From Schoenoplectus triqueter (taxonomy: Eukaryota; Streptophyta; Magnoliopsida; Poales; Cyperaceae): a DNA stretch of 59,713 nt. Where the stretch lies: positions 1 to 59,713 of the forward strand of contig CAXKVV010001181.1 of NCBI GenBank assembly GCA_964058805.1. Direction: 5' to 3'. Shown here one piece after another: positions 11,443 to 23,637 of this stretch; the first letter of the stretch is position 1; every line of letters starts with the position of its first letter. The position numbers and the translations under genes are program-made. Under the pieces are notes generated by a model that was not told the DNA's origin, ran no database searches, and saw only the letters and a program-made list of their open reading frames with translations.

Positions 11443-12418
11443 TTATTTTAGAGGTGAGATCTTAATTATAAAAATGGTTTTATCAACCAGCTACTATTTG
11501 ATCCTGATGTTTTGAAGCCTTCAATTTAATATGTGCTGAATTTGACACTTTGGTCGCTGATGAACTCTCATCGAAATATCACTCCGGAAACTATTCTGAA
11601 ACCAAAGTTTGCAAAACCAAAATATGAAATGTGAAGCTTCAGGGACAAATACAGGAATAAATGATATTTGGCACTCCTTGTGGAATTAGATGTAACTAGT
11701 TTATTTCTCTACCGACTTTAATGTCTCCAACCTGATAATTTTTTCAATTACTCTAAAAGCCCTAACAAATTTAACTTGATTTTGGCTCTTTACAGAAATG
11801 GCTCAAAGCTTACAAGTCAAGAGTTGGTGTGGTTTCCCCATTCAAATTTGAGCAACCATTAACATACAAATGAAGCAAAATATTACTAACCTGAACACAG
11901 AAAGAAGCAAACTACAACTACAAGGGTGTTCCTAATTAATACAGAAGCCAACATTGGCTTTCCTCTATTAAACTCGTGTTCTTTCCAGTGGTTATTGCAA
12001 CCATTGAAGAAATTTGATTAGTGGGATGACCGGGCAATAATTTTTGTCCTTATTTGAATAAAACCTAAAGAATTGTTGTTTATCATTGTAATTTAACAAT
12101 GAATGACTGAAGATAACCTGCATATGCTGTCTTGTTTGTATTTCTCAAATGTTGTGAAAATTCCAATACAGAAAGTACCTGACCTCTATATATTGAATAA
12201 TATTCACAAGGGCAAGCTGAACTTCCAGTGAAGCAACAACAAAATAATATTGGATATGATGTTAAAAAGAAGGCAGTGAAATCATCCTACAAGGCTGAGA
12301 GTTTGATAACCCTCATGATTTAGCATCCCTGGCAAAGCTTACAAAAAAAAGAGGGAAAAAAGGCTATACGTTTTAAACTAAGAGGCTAAACCTTTCTTAA
12401 AAGTGCTAAATCAGATAG
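11443..12418. other. Hydrolase 3' region and intergenic DNA
   Basis: Likely includes the hydrolase 3' untranslated region, but no clear polyadenylation site was fixed. No open frame of note and no repeat ends were found up to the LTR element at 12424. Confidence 0.5.
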
Positions 12419-13640
12419 GTTTATGTCAAACCGTGAAAATTTAATTAAGAAATAATTATAATTAAGATAATAAATAAAAACAAATTTAACACTAATCAGA
12501 AAATATCATAAACCCGCAATGTCAAAGAGATAAACATATATGTAACAATAATAATAATAATGCCATTTAATTTAAAATACACAAGAAAATGAAAGGAATG
12601 AAAATGGTTAAATATAAATAAACACGTACTTGAAGAAATTTAGTTAATTCTTCTGGTAGGTAGATACATGAATTATTATCAACTCAAATTAATAAAGGAA
12701 ATTAAGCATGAAAATAAGTATGAGAATAATTGAAACGATTTAACGAAAATTGACTAGAGATACTCCTAAATGAAAAATAGCAAAATACGATATGTTTAAG
12801 TAAATTAAATAAGAATTTATTTGACTAAATTAAAAATCCAAACGAGACCATATGTATATAAGTCCAGCCTGATCAAAAGAAATTATTCCTTAACCGACTC
12901 TAATTAAATTTAAAACCCTTAAACCCTCCACTAACGCTAAATGCCACACGTTTGGCTATTCCAACTTGCCACGGAAAATCCCCAGCCCCCCTCTCTCTCT
13001 CTTCATTAACTCCCACACTTAATACCCATCAAATCCCTGTCTCTCTCTCTCCCCGGTCTCTCTCTCTCAATCTGTCTCTCTCACTCCTATCGGTCTCTTT
13101 CCCATTTATGGGCGGTGACCCCTAAACCTATCCCGCGGCCCCTCTCTCCGCGTTTCTCCTTTCCCTCTCTGTGACTCCCTGGCGAGAATCGCCCCCCTCC
13201 CGATTCACCTTCTCTCTTTCTCTCTCTCGTGACTCTCTCTCGCTCACCTCTCCGTCGCACTCACCTAACCCTAGACCAGCTGACAGCCGATGACTATGCT
13301 ACACTCTCTATTCCCCTGTCGCCTCGTTGTGACCGTTGCCTTGCCCTTTGGCCCACACACTACCAACCCACACTCTACCGACTCCCCTCTATAAAACTTC
13401 TTCATGCCGCCCCGCTCTCCTTGCTGTTTGTCTTCTCATGTGCTGAGAATTTTTAAAATTTCTAACTGATAAGAACAGTTCTCACTGTAAATCTTGATAA
13501 GGAGAGAGGAAGGTGGTCGGAGTTGTTTTTAGCGGCGGGGCTCGGCCAAAACCCCTCTGTGCTCAACCTGGTGCCCCTCTGTCTTGTTGTTGCGATCGGT
13601 TATCCCTTTGGCTCTTTTCTGGTAAACCCTAGCCCCTGTT

Positions 13641-13712
13641 TGGTTTATCTTTTGCTGGTTTGCTTGATTGTTGCTGGTTTGCTTGATTGTTGCTGGTTTG
13701 CTTGATTGTTGC
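13641..13712 (+). repeat. 19-bp tandem repeat inside the LTR element
   Basis: About 3.7 copies of the unit TTGCTGGTTTGCTTGATTG. It lies about 250 bases after the TATA-like motif and makes open frames on both strands that should not be taken as genes. Confidence 0.9.
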
Positions 13713-13803
13713 TGGTTTATATTTTGGGGGCTCTCTGCTATTGTGATTGGTTGGTTCTGGTGGGTTCTGTGTTTTGCTGGCAATACTGGTGCAGATCTTG
13801 GTA

Positions 13804-13826
13804 CACTGGTACCTATGGTACCAGTG
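13804..13826. repeat. Perfect hairpin in the LTR element
   Basis: Arms CACTGGTACC (13804-13813) and GGTACCAGTG (13817-13826) are perfectly complementary around the 3-base loop TAT. It lies just downstream of the 19-bp tandem repeat. Confidence 0.9.
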
Positions 13827-15738
13827 ACGCAAGTGATGGCCAAGCCTTATTGGAACATATACTGGTACGTTGCCCCTTATGAATGGTGCTCTCTGAATTT
13901 CTGGTTTGTTCTGTTGGCAAATTGGTGCTATTTTCCTTTCTTATGTGGACTGGCTGCTGAAATTGTTTGTGCTATTCGATTCTTACCATTACTGGTGCAG
14001 CACTTACTGATTTGTGTCCCTGTTACCTCTATCTGTGCTGCCTGTTGGTTCTGGTATTCGGTTGGTATTGTGGTTTCTGTGTCATATGATGACTATTTGG
14101 TTGGGTTGGTTTTCTGTTTTGGAATATGCTGCTGCCCTGATGTTGCTTTGCCCTTGTATGATCTGTTCTGGTAATAACCCTAAATTTTGGCCTTTTCTCT
14201 TCTATTCTGCTGATCGATTGAACAGGGTAAAGAATTTGATTGTTGATTAAGTTGCCCATTTCTGTTGTTTGATGTTGTACCTACCTGTTCTTGTGGTTGG
14301 TTATGGTATATTGATTTCTGTCTGACCCGTACTGGTATATCCTCTTTGGTTACCAGTCCAGTGCTGTCTTTCTATTACTGGAAATTTATCTGATACTACA
14401 CTTGGCCCCTGTCTTGACTTGCCCCTGTGAATGTGTTATGCGGTCTTGCTTGATTGTTTTGCTGGTATGGACATTGTTGTTGTTTTCTCGGTTGGTGACT
14501 GAAAACCTGATTATTTTGCCTGTTGTCTTGGTCGATCTTGATCTGTATATTGGGGTGCTTTGGGGGTATCCATCCCTTTGGTGCTCTCATTCGGTGTTGG
14601 GTTTCTGAACTGTGGCTATTGGGTTGTGATTAATTGGGCCTAAGTTTAATACTAAGGAAACCGGATTAAATTAGTAAAAGAGGACTAGGCCCAAACTAAA
14701 TACTACGGACTTAATAGATAGTTGGAAACTTTATTGGGCCGACTAATGGAGTGTAATTAACAAAAATTTAATTAGCTATAATAATTGATTAAGGCCCAAT
14801 ACTAAAAAGTCTCAAGATAATTAAAAGTGTTTAATTTAAAAACGTGACCAACTAATTGGAAGCCGCCCCGAAAGGTTTGGCGGCATCCGTGAACTAATAC
14901 GTAAACTTTAAGAACCGGGAAATGATTATATTCCCTGACTGCCCCCGATTCGGGATATCGGTGCATTGGCACCAACGATTTGGTAGTCAGCGTATGATCC
15001 CGAACATTAAAACACCAACACATTTAAATAGATAAAAATATGTAATTTAAATTTAAGTTTAAATTATTTTTCTTCCTTTAATTGCCATTTTTATTTTTAA
15101 TTTTATTTTCTTTTAAATTCTAGTTTTATATAGTATATATTCTAATCAATGAAAATAACATTAACCTATAAAATAAAATATGATTAAAGAAAATAATATA
15201 AGTAATTAGGGATTTTAAGTAATAAATAAAGTATAATAATAATTTATCATATAGAATATATATTAATCAATTTCTCTATTTTAATAATTGAATAACATTA
15301 ATTAATATATATATATATATATATATATAAATATCTATTAATCAATTTCTCTATTTTAATTGATTTATAATATATATATATATTAATAAATTTCTCTAAT
15401 TTAAATTAATAAGGACAATACTAAATATATTACATATTAATCAATTTCTCTATTTTAAACTAATTGATTTAATAATTAAATTCATAACCTCGAAATATAA
15501 AATTAAGGGATGAACGTATAAAAATGAACAAGAACGATAAACACAACTTAACGGATCGATATGCGAGCAATTAAAATTTCCGACACCGCGTAAATGCAGC
15601 AGAAATGTTGCCGAAATTTCCAAGAAAAGACGACAAACCCGAACAAACGCTAAATTAAATTATCAATCTAATTTAATTATTAATTATGAAGTAAATCAAG
15701 TTAAAACTAATAAACATCTAAATTTACATTAAAATAGG

Positions 15739-15838
15739 TGATACAGTCGACTCGGATCCCCTCGCGGAGTACGAGGTCATTCCCGACCCGACGTACGCGG
15801 ACACCGACCCCGAGGCCGGTGTTCTACCTCCGGAGTAG
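15739..15838 (+). other. GC-rich acidic coding-like patch in the LTR element
   Basis: This patch stands out from its AT-rich surroundings. Read in one frame it gives an acidic peptide beginning DTVDSDPLAEYEVIPD and ending VLPPE before a TAG at 15836-15838. An acceptor-like ATACAG lies just before it, which would fit a terminal exon of a retrotransposon accessory ORF. It is too short to identify and may be chance. Confidence 0.25.
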
Positions 15839-16648
15839 AGCGACTCCGCGATCCTCACCAGCACTCCCAGGTACGGTTTTCTGGGATTTAATTTTCTTTC
15901 TTCAGAAATAGGAACCCAAACCGAAAATAAAACCGTTTTTAAAATATATCTGAATTGCGGTATTTTTGGCCAAAAATTTGTAGAGTCTAAATCTGACCTG
16001 TCATATGCATCCGGTAAAATTGACCAGCATATTTGAGACATACCCGCATTTACATGTCATATCATGTCATACTGCACGTAGATAGGATAGGAGTAGGATC
16101 CGGGAAATAGTCCCGAGATAGGATCAGATAGAATTAAATAAATTCAAGTTGTAGATTATAATTATTAGGAAAGTATTATTACTATCACTAATTATCAATT
16201 AGGTCAAGTAGTTAATCATGCATTAAATGCATGGGAGTGCTGAGAGGCGGACCGGGTAATTCTCAGTCGGAGTTGCCTTGTATAACCAGACCGTTGTGGT
16301 TACGTACGGTGACCCATAGGCCCGTGGGACCCACCGGTCTGTATATGCACTGCGCATCCTCGCCTGTCGGGTTATCCACCGATCCCGTCATTTGGCGGGT
16401 TCGGCTGTGTCGGAGTGTTTTCTTTTGATCTTTATCTTATTATTATTTTTTTTATATGATTAAACTTTCAATCCAAATTTGAGCGATTCAGGATACCGTG
16501 TACTTCAGTATTTAGTGTGGGCGGCCATATCCGAGACTGGAATCTATTTCGTGATACTATATTATATTATTTATCCGGCGTATTTAGGATCCTAATATTG
16601 TCCGAAGGGCTTTCTCCTTTGGCCCGTAGTTGGTACAGAGAAAGTCGG

Positions 16649-16762
16649 GATGCGGTCCACTGGCCTTAGTGGGTACAGTGTAGGCTCCCCTTTGTTATAT
16701 TTCGATTTGATACTTTTACGGGATGCGGTCCTCTGACCCTTGGTTGGTACAGTGTAGGCTCC
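16649..16762 (+). repeat. Pair of about 40-bp repeats inside the LTR element
   Basis: Two related segments, each starting GGGATGCGGTCC and ending GGTACAGTGTAGGCTCCC, lie at about 16648-16689 and 16719-16761. This local duplication is of the kind seen in long Gypsy LTRs. Confidence 0.85.
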
Positions 16763-16978
16763 CATTTGTTTCCGATTTGTTAATTCACGGGTAGTTATTT
16801 CCTTTTACGATATGGCAACTGAAGACATATTATATCCATTTGTTTATATTTTGTAAGGTGAATTACCAGATTCAGCAGACCAGAGTACGTGCTTATAGCC
16901 GTTCACTCTCCTAGGGCGTTATCGCCTCGGGAGCCCGAATTGTCGTTTGTGCGGTGTTGTCGCTGCACAAACATAAAG

Positions 16979-17063
16979 TCCTAAGTTAGTAAGTTGGGCC
17001 CTGGTAGTGCCCGCTTAGGCAAGGCCCGAGTTAGTAAGTTGGGCCCTGGTAGTGCCCGCTCGG
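16979..17063 (+). repeat. Tandem duplication of about 48 bp inside the LTR element
   Basis: The block AGTTAGTAAGTTGGGCCC followed by TGGTAGTGCCCGCT occurs twice in a row, separated by AGGCAAGGCCCG-type sequence. The copies are almost identical, so the duplication is recent relative to the age of the insertion. Confidence 0.9.
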
Positions 17064-17688
17064 GATGAGTCTGGTAAATTTACAAATTGGGATATTTATT
17101 TCGGGTGTATGTTTTCTCGTACCTTATATTTTATATTATATTACTATTTCCACAGATTTTCTCTTTCGGGGTTATTTATCATTTCATGTCATGCATGTAG
17201 AGGTGTTCTCGAGATGTATAAAATAATAATACATTAACATATATTAAAATAATTCATTGCATTTAAATTCGGTATCGGTTTTTGGGTCCAGTCTAGGAAA
17301 GAAGATTAAATCTTAAGGCTGGATCTAAATCCGTACTGAGTAATTTTCTTAAAATTACTCACGTTTCCACGGTGGTTGTGGGATCCAGGTATTTCAGGTT
17401 CGGGATTTTTCTTGGAGCGAGTGCTAGGGACAGTCCTGCGCGATGACAGGGATGCTTCGCTGCATTGGCATGTGAGCTGGGTAGTCAGTTAGGATCCATC
17501 GGGTTTTTGAGTCTTATTTCTTTCTTTTGGGTTTTTATTTGAGAGATTGCTGCCCATTCCGATGGAGCTAGCCCCCGCCTATGTGGGCGTTGTATTCTCT
17601 TTGTTCATTCTGGACTGTATGGTCATGTATTCTTATTATTATTATTTTGTTATTTCTGTGATTGCCTTATTTTATTCATTTAGCCTTT

Positions 17689-17714
17689 CGTACGCACGTC
17701 TCGTCGTGCGTACG
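17689..17714. repeat. Hairpin close to the 3' end of the LTR element
   Basis: Perfect 10-base arms CGTACGCACG and CGTGCGTACG flank the 6-base loop TCTCGT, 50 bases before the element's CA end. It could be a 3'-processing or termination structure in the retroelement RNA; that role is inference. Confidence 0.85.
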
Positions 17715-17769
17715 TGGCGGGATTAAGCACCCTAACCCGTTCAATTTATTTCTGGGGTGTGACAGTTTA

Positions 17770-19481
17770 AGTGTTACATGTTAACAGTAACTGATAACGA
17801 AACCCACAGTAGATGTAACATTCGGTGCACAACACCATATAATCTAAAGGAAAGTTTACTTGGAAACTTCTTATTTTGCCTTCTGAAAAGAGAACTAGTC
17901 TCAGTTACTTCACGACAAGCGTAGGCATATAAAGCAGGGATAGCAAAAGAGATGATTCTGATGTGTCTCAGATGTTGTTGTTCTATGAATTAGAAGTAGA
18001 ACAAATCAAATTTTCTTTTTACGACCATAAACTGATGACCAATGCACTTAATATACTTAACTGACATGCAACAACAGCTGAAATTGATCAAGCTTTTAAA
18101 TTATTGTTGGGTTGACAACAGCCCACCACTGACAAAAGGAATTGGAGATCGATGCAGTTGATTTAAATCTGTTTGCTATGGGCTGACATGAGGCCATATG
18201 CATATATATAAACTAATATATACTACGGAGCTGTAGAATTATTGCTCTTTATATCAATTAAATTACCTGTTCTTTTGTGAGATGCTCTTCTTAGTAAAAA
18301 AAAAACAATGAAAGGATTGTATAATCTATATGCCAAATTCCAATGCCACAAGCGAGCACTATAATATTAAATTAGATTTTCAACCGAAAGATCGGATCAA
18401 TGTTCCACACGTTAAGACTAATTGGGTTGAAAGGTTCTTCTTTTATACTCCTCTCTTGATATTATATATAGATAGACGCGTGCTTAAGCAAACGTTGCTT
18501 AAATTATGACATACAAACCAATTCAACAATGATTATCTTTTGGTTTCTTGATTAAAATAGCTATGCAACAGCTGTAGCACTTGATAAGCTTTTGTCTAAA
18601 CTTTTAAAGTATCCATGAGCTTCCTCGTACTTCCAAACAATAGTATATATAATTTTTTTAAGCTTTTTGCACGGTTGTTTTATTGTTTTATTCTCCATCT
18701 ATCCTACTAATATGAAATTCAGTATTTTAATCAATGCACAACTCTTCACTAAATTAATGACAAGCTAGTTCTCAAGCACAAATAATTGACAAATAAATAA
18801 ATGCTTCAATATTCGTGTAAATTCAGATAAAAAAATGCTAATAACGAAAGATATGTTGTAGAATAGAATACATGGAGTGTTGATCTGACCTGCAACGGAG
18901 GCATGAAGAAATGATCAACGATCCGGGAAGAGCACCTCCACAGGCCATTGTTGCTCTCGCCTTCCTCCTCTTATGTACATCCTTTCGCGCCATAATGGAT
19001 AACCTCTTGATGGATTGAGGGAGAAGTAAAATTGTAGGAAAAAGGCAAGAATGAAGAAAAGAATTTCAAGGAAACCAGATTAGAAGGCGTAGTAGTAGTA
19101 CACTTACGATTACAAGGAAAGTGAGATGGTAATATTCCTGCGTAGATTCGATTCTTGCGAAGCAAACATAAATCAACAAGTAATATTCCCTTGGAATATC
19201 CGCCTCCTTTCGCCACCTCATACCAGCGTCGGTCTTTGTGGATCAAGCCCATTTATTTAATGGGCCTTTTACTGAATGCAACTGTTTTTAAATGGAGGAG
19301 GCCTCTATCTAAGATCAAAACATGGATGGGCTTAACCTATTTTTTCTAAAAGGCCCAATGAGAAATGCTTTTTTTTTTAATGTAGAAAGCGCAGCGAACA
19401 GCGATTGAGGCTGTGGAGAGAGGAGCAGTGGATCCGATCCGATCCGATACGATACCTCCGATCGCCGAGGAAGAGAGAGAG
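17770..19481. other. Intergenic region before the NDUFA3-like gene
   Basis: No gene could be confirmed. Around 18895-19010 both strands stay open over a fairly GC-rich stretch (a 93-codon minus frame at 18971-19252 and a shorter plus frame), but neither shows a family signature. The last 100 bases before 19482 hold GATCC/GATAC repeats and GA-rich leader sequence, which fit the 5' untranslated region of the next gene. Confidence 0.45.
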
Positions 19482-21302
19482 ATGGGGATTATGGAGAAGT
19501 TGAAGATTTTTACGGTGCAAGAACCAATCGTTGTAGCTTCTTTGCTAATCGCTGGTTTCGGTACGTTCTCTGTCTCCATCTCTCTGTGCTCCTAAATAAA
19601 TACGTAATGGATCTAATTTTTCCGATTTTAAGACCAAATTAGCTAAATTAATCCTTACTTTGGGATTAATTTTAAGGTTGCGTAGTTAGTTTTTCTTGTT
19701 TTTGTTCGATTTCATTGCCTCTCCCGGATTTGTGGATCTGGATTATATATAATCAAGGACGCTGTGCTCATTTTTAGCTTCTGACCTATGAAAAACCTGC
19801 TTTCTCGTGTTGTTTCTCTCTTAAGTTTAATTGGATCCGTTGATTTATTTCGGGAACCATTCCCAGTCAATGCTACGTTAAGCTTTTGCTCTATTCCTGT
19901 GATGTTGCATGCCAGAACTAATTTCTCTTTTTATTTATTTAAAACAAATCAGGGCTGTTGCTTCCAGCAGTGGTGAGGCCTGCATTGGATTCATTTCAAA
20001 CAGCTAAGCAAGTGCCGCCACCTGCTCTGAGTGATGTAAACTTCTTTCTTCTTTAATACAATTTTTCTTCTATAGCAGTTTTATTCAAATTGAATGCCGC
20101 GTAAAATAGCAGATGGCAATGCTAGAGTGTTATTAATCTGATTGATCATTATTTTTGTGATGGTGAGTTAAATTCATATTTTACTAGCCAGGGATTGGGT
20201 TTTTATTTTTCCCCGGGATAGGGTCCCTTGATGATCTTAAAAATGTTTCTCAGCTGATACTCTATGAAGTTTCATCTATTGGGTATTGCTTCATAATACT
20301 TGATACGTCAATGGTTGTTAAGTTCAGACATTGTATAATTGCAATCGTTGGGGAAAGTATAGCATGGACCAAATGCTTTACTGGTTTTCTGTATGATATC
20401 CTTCCAATATAGATTATGCATTAAATGTGGGGAATCAGTTCATGGATCCCAAATAGTTCTATTTCCTCAAGAATCAACTCTTGGAAACCATCTAACAATA
20501 GTGGATAAAGAAAGTAATATGTTAGATAATACCATTGCCAGTGTAAATGTATGAATTATTTAGTCTTTTTTTCTGATTGCTGTGTTTGATGGTAGTGAAT
20601 AACTTATCAAGGAATCTCATTTGTTATATCTTTTTATATGCCACGATACCCTCATACCATTGAAGTTTTCTCTCAGCATCCAAGTGCCTAACTAACACTG
20701 GTTATCACATATTACAAAGTGAGAAGTCTAGTAAAGTCGGACTGTTTCTCTCCCCAAATAGAACTTAGCAACTACCAGGCTATTATGAAAAGTTAGAGAT
20801 ATCTCTTAGGCCTCTCTAAAATTGAAATCACCATGTGCCTGATCTCCTAATTAGTCATTTAAAAAAATTTCCCCAAGTTATCCATTTTTTTCTCCATACC
20901 AGTGGGAATAAGTGATGAACGGAGTATGTACGTTGGGCATCACTAAAGTACACAACGGTGGGAGTGTAGTGTACACCATACATTTTGATTTTTCGTGATT
21001 TTTTAGGATGTCTGATACTATGATGATTCCTCATCGTTGGGTTACACATGGTATTGTACCTCAGTTTGTTGGGACACGATATTTCAATGTGGAGGGGTAT
21101 AGTTGAAGTTATCCAATTAAAACATAATTGAAATTACTTGAAAATAGAAGCACTCTTGTATTTTTGAATTTTTTTTCTGTCCAGTATTTACCACTCTTCA
21201 TTCATGTTACATTTTTTAGCTATATGTTTGCTTTGCACCTTAAAAATTATTTTTGTTTGTTTATTGCAGGTTGTTGCTGGTGTAACAGGCAAAAAGAAAT
21301 AG
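19482..21302 (+). CDS. Small membrane protein, likely complex I subunit NDUFA3/B9
   Basis: Three exons, 19482-19560, 19953-20035 and 21270-21302, join in frame with GT-AG borders to give 64 aa. The protein starts MGIMEKLKIFTVQEP, has one hydrophobic span at about residues 15-36 broken by a Gly-Phe-Gly bend, then the motif PAVVRPALDSF at about 31-41 and ends VAGVTGKKK. Size, layout and motif fit the small plant protein assigned as the B9/NDUFA3 accessory subunit of mitochondrial NADH dehydrogenase, which sits in the membrane arm. That identity is from memory of the family. An in-frame upstream ATG exists at 19413, but the ATG at 19482 gives the expected compact protein. The second intron is long (20036-21269) and shows no element ends. 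Confidence 0.8.
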
Positions 21303-22109
21303 AATGGACTTGTGCACCATTTAAGTGTGCTATTTCTTTATGTTTGAATTTTTTAGGAATTGGTTTTCAGGTTATTATAGAATGTGCCCTAACCTGATCT
21401 TCGGTGCTTTTTTGTAATAAGCAAAAAATCCAGTAAAGTTGCATCCGAATATCTTCTGCATGGCAGCATTATATTGCTTTTGTCATATTTTCTAAATTTT
21501 TTGCTTTGCTTCATTTCTTTATGTTTTCTGTTTCCTGTAGTATTTTTCTTGTACTTCTATCGAACTGGTGTTTGATTGAAGAAATGACTTGTTAAATTTA
21601 AAAAGAAAATCCCTAAAAAGATGAGGCTTATTTTTGGAAGTAGAACACCAGGAAAATTTATATGCTCGAAATCTCATAATACAATCAAGTTAATTGCTAA
21701 TTATACATTCTAATTTCCAACAAGCAGTCCATAGTTGACAAGTATTTTGTTTTGCATCGAGTAGTTGTAGTCATCATTCAGATTTCTCTCATTATTTCCT
21801 TATCATGTATGCCATGATGAGAGAAACATATCAAGTTCTATGCCACGGTATGATTTGTCTCAGGCTTTTGTAAATGCCTATCTGAAATTAAAAAAAAAAA
21901 CGAAAAGAAAAAATAAATCAGTAGATATTGCTTTTATCTGATGCAAACATTTTTGAAATATCAATACCACTATGGTCACAATGGTGTTTGCTAGAGTGAG
22001 GATCCTTAGCTAAATAGTTCGATGGGAACCAAATCTCTTCTATTCTGTCCTTCTTAGAAGGAGATACGAGGGTAAGAATTTAGTCAAAAAGGAAACAATG
22101 GTAAAACGA
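21303..22109. other. Intergenic between convergent genes
   Basis: Contains the 3' regions of the NDUFA3-like gene and of the minus-strand gene at 22110. The transcripts converge here. No open frame or repeat of note. Confidence 0.5.
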
Positions 22110-22730
22110 TTAAGATCGAAGCTCTACCAGAAAGCTAGATGTGGCATGCACGGAGACATCAACGAGGCTTCGGTGCCTCTTAATCCTTGTTATCTTAACA
22201 CAGCTCTCTTTCCCTTCATCGCAACCGCAAAAAGATGCATCAAATGATGAAGAAGAGATCAATGAATTACTTGACCCGCTTGATTCCCTCTTTTCAGCAT
22301 TCTTTTCTCCCTTGTAACTCTGGCTTCTCTCATTTGTAGTGTTGAAGGAACAGCACCTACTCCATGATCTCGATCGGCTAATAGAACATGGTACATCAAG
22401 AACCGATGTTGGGGAGGTAGGATGTTTCATGCCGGCCTTCATTCTCAACTCCTCTGCTACCATTCTCGGGGGTAGTTCTAAGGACCTATATGAAAAGGGC
22501 TTTTGTTTGGGTTTGATGAGGATAGATTCCTTTCTTGGCCTCCCCGGTTCCTCTTCCCACACAAAGGGAACGGCAATTGGGACCCGGAAAGGAGGTGGTG
22601 TTGCCAAGCCAGGAGGTTCTGCCCGGTGAAGCGGCAGGGAGTCGAATGAGAGCTTGGGTGGAGTGATGGAGCTCAGTTCCATATGAGACAACTTGGTGTT
22701 GTTGAATTTTGCTGGTTTCAGGTCATGCAT
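22110..22730 (-). CDS. Plant-specific protein of unknown function
   Basis: A single open frame of 206 aa starting at the ATG on the minus strand at 22730. The N-terminal third carries PPKLSFDSLP at 24-33, AEPPGLATPPP at 37-47 and VPFVWEEEPGRPR at 54-66. This proline-rich signature with a W-E-E-x-P-G-x-P-R core is found in a group of land-plant proteins usually labelled DUF688 or hypothetical. The C-terminal half is rich in Ser, Arg and Lys, with a short SRSRSWSR stretch and a Cys-Gly-Cys near residue 167. No signal peptide or membrane span is visible, so a cytosolic or nuclear site is likely. TATA-like TTTATAAA at 22767-22774 is rather close to the ATG. Met17 is an alternative start. An upstream exon cannot be excluded. 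Confidence 0.75.
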   Translation of the reverse strand: MHDLKPAKFNNTKLSHMELSSITPPKLSFDSLPLHRAEPPGLATPPPFRVPIAVPFVWEEEPGRPRKESILIKPKQKPFSYRSLELPPRMVAEELRMKAGMKHPTSPTSVLDVPCSISRSRSWSRCCSFNTTNERSQSYKGEKNAEKRESSGSSNSLISSSSFDASFCGCDEGKESCVKITRIKRHRSLVDVSVHATSSFLVELRS

Positions 22731-23629
22731 TCTATAATGAAAGTTATCAATCTCTTTGGATTTCTCTTTATAAAGAGAATAATAGGTTGAAAGAAATATA
22801 AAAGCTGCTCTTGTACTAGGAATTCAGGTATCTGTTATGGCATGAAAATAATCAAAGAAGCTCCAGTATTCATCACACATAAATGCCTTCATCACGAGAA
22901 AGCTATGGCCAGGCGCTCTCTCCTCGTTTCTTTCTTTAATTTAAGGTGCTTTCATGATTTCGACTTGATGTTAGAAATAGTAGTGGGCTAATAGAAGATC
23001 AGCAGGCCTGTTATTGAATTTGGAGATATAATTATAAACCCATTTTGATTGAATCTCAGCCTATGGATCTTGTAAAGGCTGGCTACAAAGCAACAGACTC
23101 TAACATAAAATCAGCAAAGAATCCAACAGGTTTTGTTCTGAGGCATCAAAAGAGAATAAAAAGAAATAAGAACATAATAAGTGCATTGTATTGCTTTTGA
23201 ATTTGACCCTACAAAGAGAACGAAACTGTGGGGTTTTTATTGAGAAGGAATTGGATCATTTGAAAATTTTAAATTATATAAGAACGGTTTGGATTGCCCC
23301 TCATTAGGTCCTTATATATAAACTCTTATTGTCAATTAAAAATAATAATAATTCCCCAGACTAGCTTGAGGTCTCCAGAAAATAAAAACACATGCAAGAG
23401 TATAACTCTCCAATATACCTGTAATCTGTACACTCCAGATTTAATTCTTTTTTAAATGAAAATTATGTGAGTAATAAACATGATTTTATTCAGACTATAT
23501 ATATTATAGTCAAAATAGCAAAATCGCTACTATCTGTTGGATCATGTTTCATTACATGTATGAAAAACTTCTGACATCCTGACCGTACGTTTTTGTGGTC
23601 ATCAATAAATTTATAAAATTTCATGCAAT
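22731..23629. other. Promoter of the minus-strand gene and intergenic DNA
   Basis: No gene recognised. The stretch next to 22730 should hold the promoter of the minus-strand gene. Further right the DNA is AT-rich and ends at the hAT target duplication. Confidence 0.5.
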
Positions 23630-23637
23630 ATGAGGAC

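Larger units (their letters stand above)
12424..17764 (+). mobile_element. Very long solo LTR or LTR-only element (Gypsy-like)
   Basis: The element is flanked by a perfect 5-bp direct repeat GTTTA at 12419-12423 and 17765-17769. It begins TGTCAAACCGTG and ends GGGGTGTGACA, so the ends are TG/CA and form an imperfect inverted repeat of about 20 bases. Between them I find no gag, protease, reverse transcriptase or integrase, no primer-binding site near TGGTATCAGA, and no internal second LTR boundary. A TATA-like CTATAAAAC lies near 13390 after a CT-rich tract (12990-13250), consistent with a U3 promoter and transcription starting just before 13450. The length of 5341 bp is extreme for a solo LTR; a large retrotransposon derivative is the alternative. 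The Gypsy assignment rests on the end sequence and composition only. Plus-strand orientation is inferred from the TATA position. Confidence 0.75.

Noticed and set aside
13529..14259. Open frames of 67-168 codons on both strands
   Set aside because: They lie inside the LTR element, depend on the 19-bp tandem repeat and TG-rich composition, and show no retroviral or host domain.
16231..16428. 65-codon plus-strand frame in a GC-rich part of the LTR
   Set aside because: No domain and no conservation evidence; it is part of the LTR sequence.
18971..19252. 93-codon minus-strand frame upstream of the NDUFA3-like gene
   Set aside because: No family signature, and it overlaps a plus-strand frame of similar quality; possibly a divergent gene start, but unsupported.
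22339..22629. 96-codon plus-strand frame opposite the minus-strand gene
   Set aside because: It is an antisense shadow; the minus strand has the recognisable motif and a longer frame.
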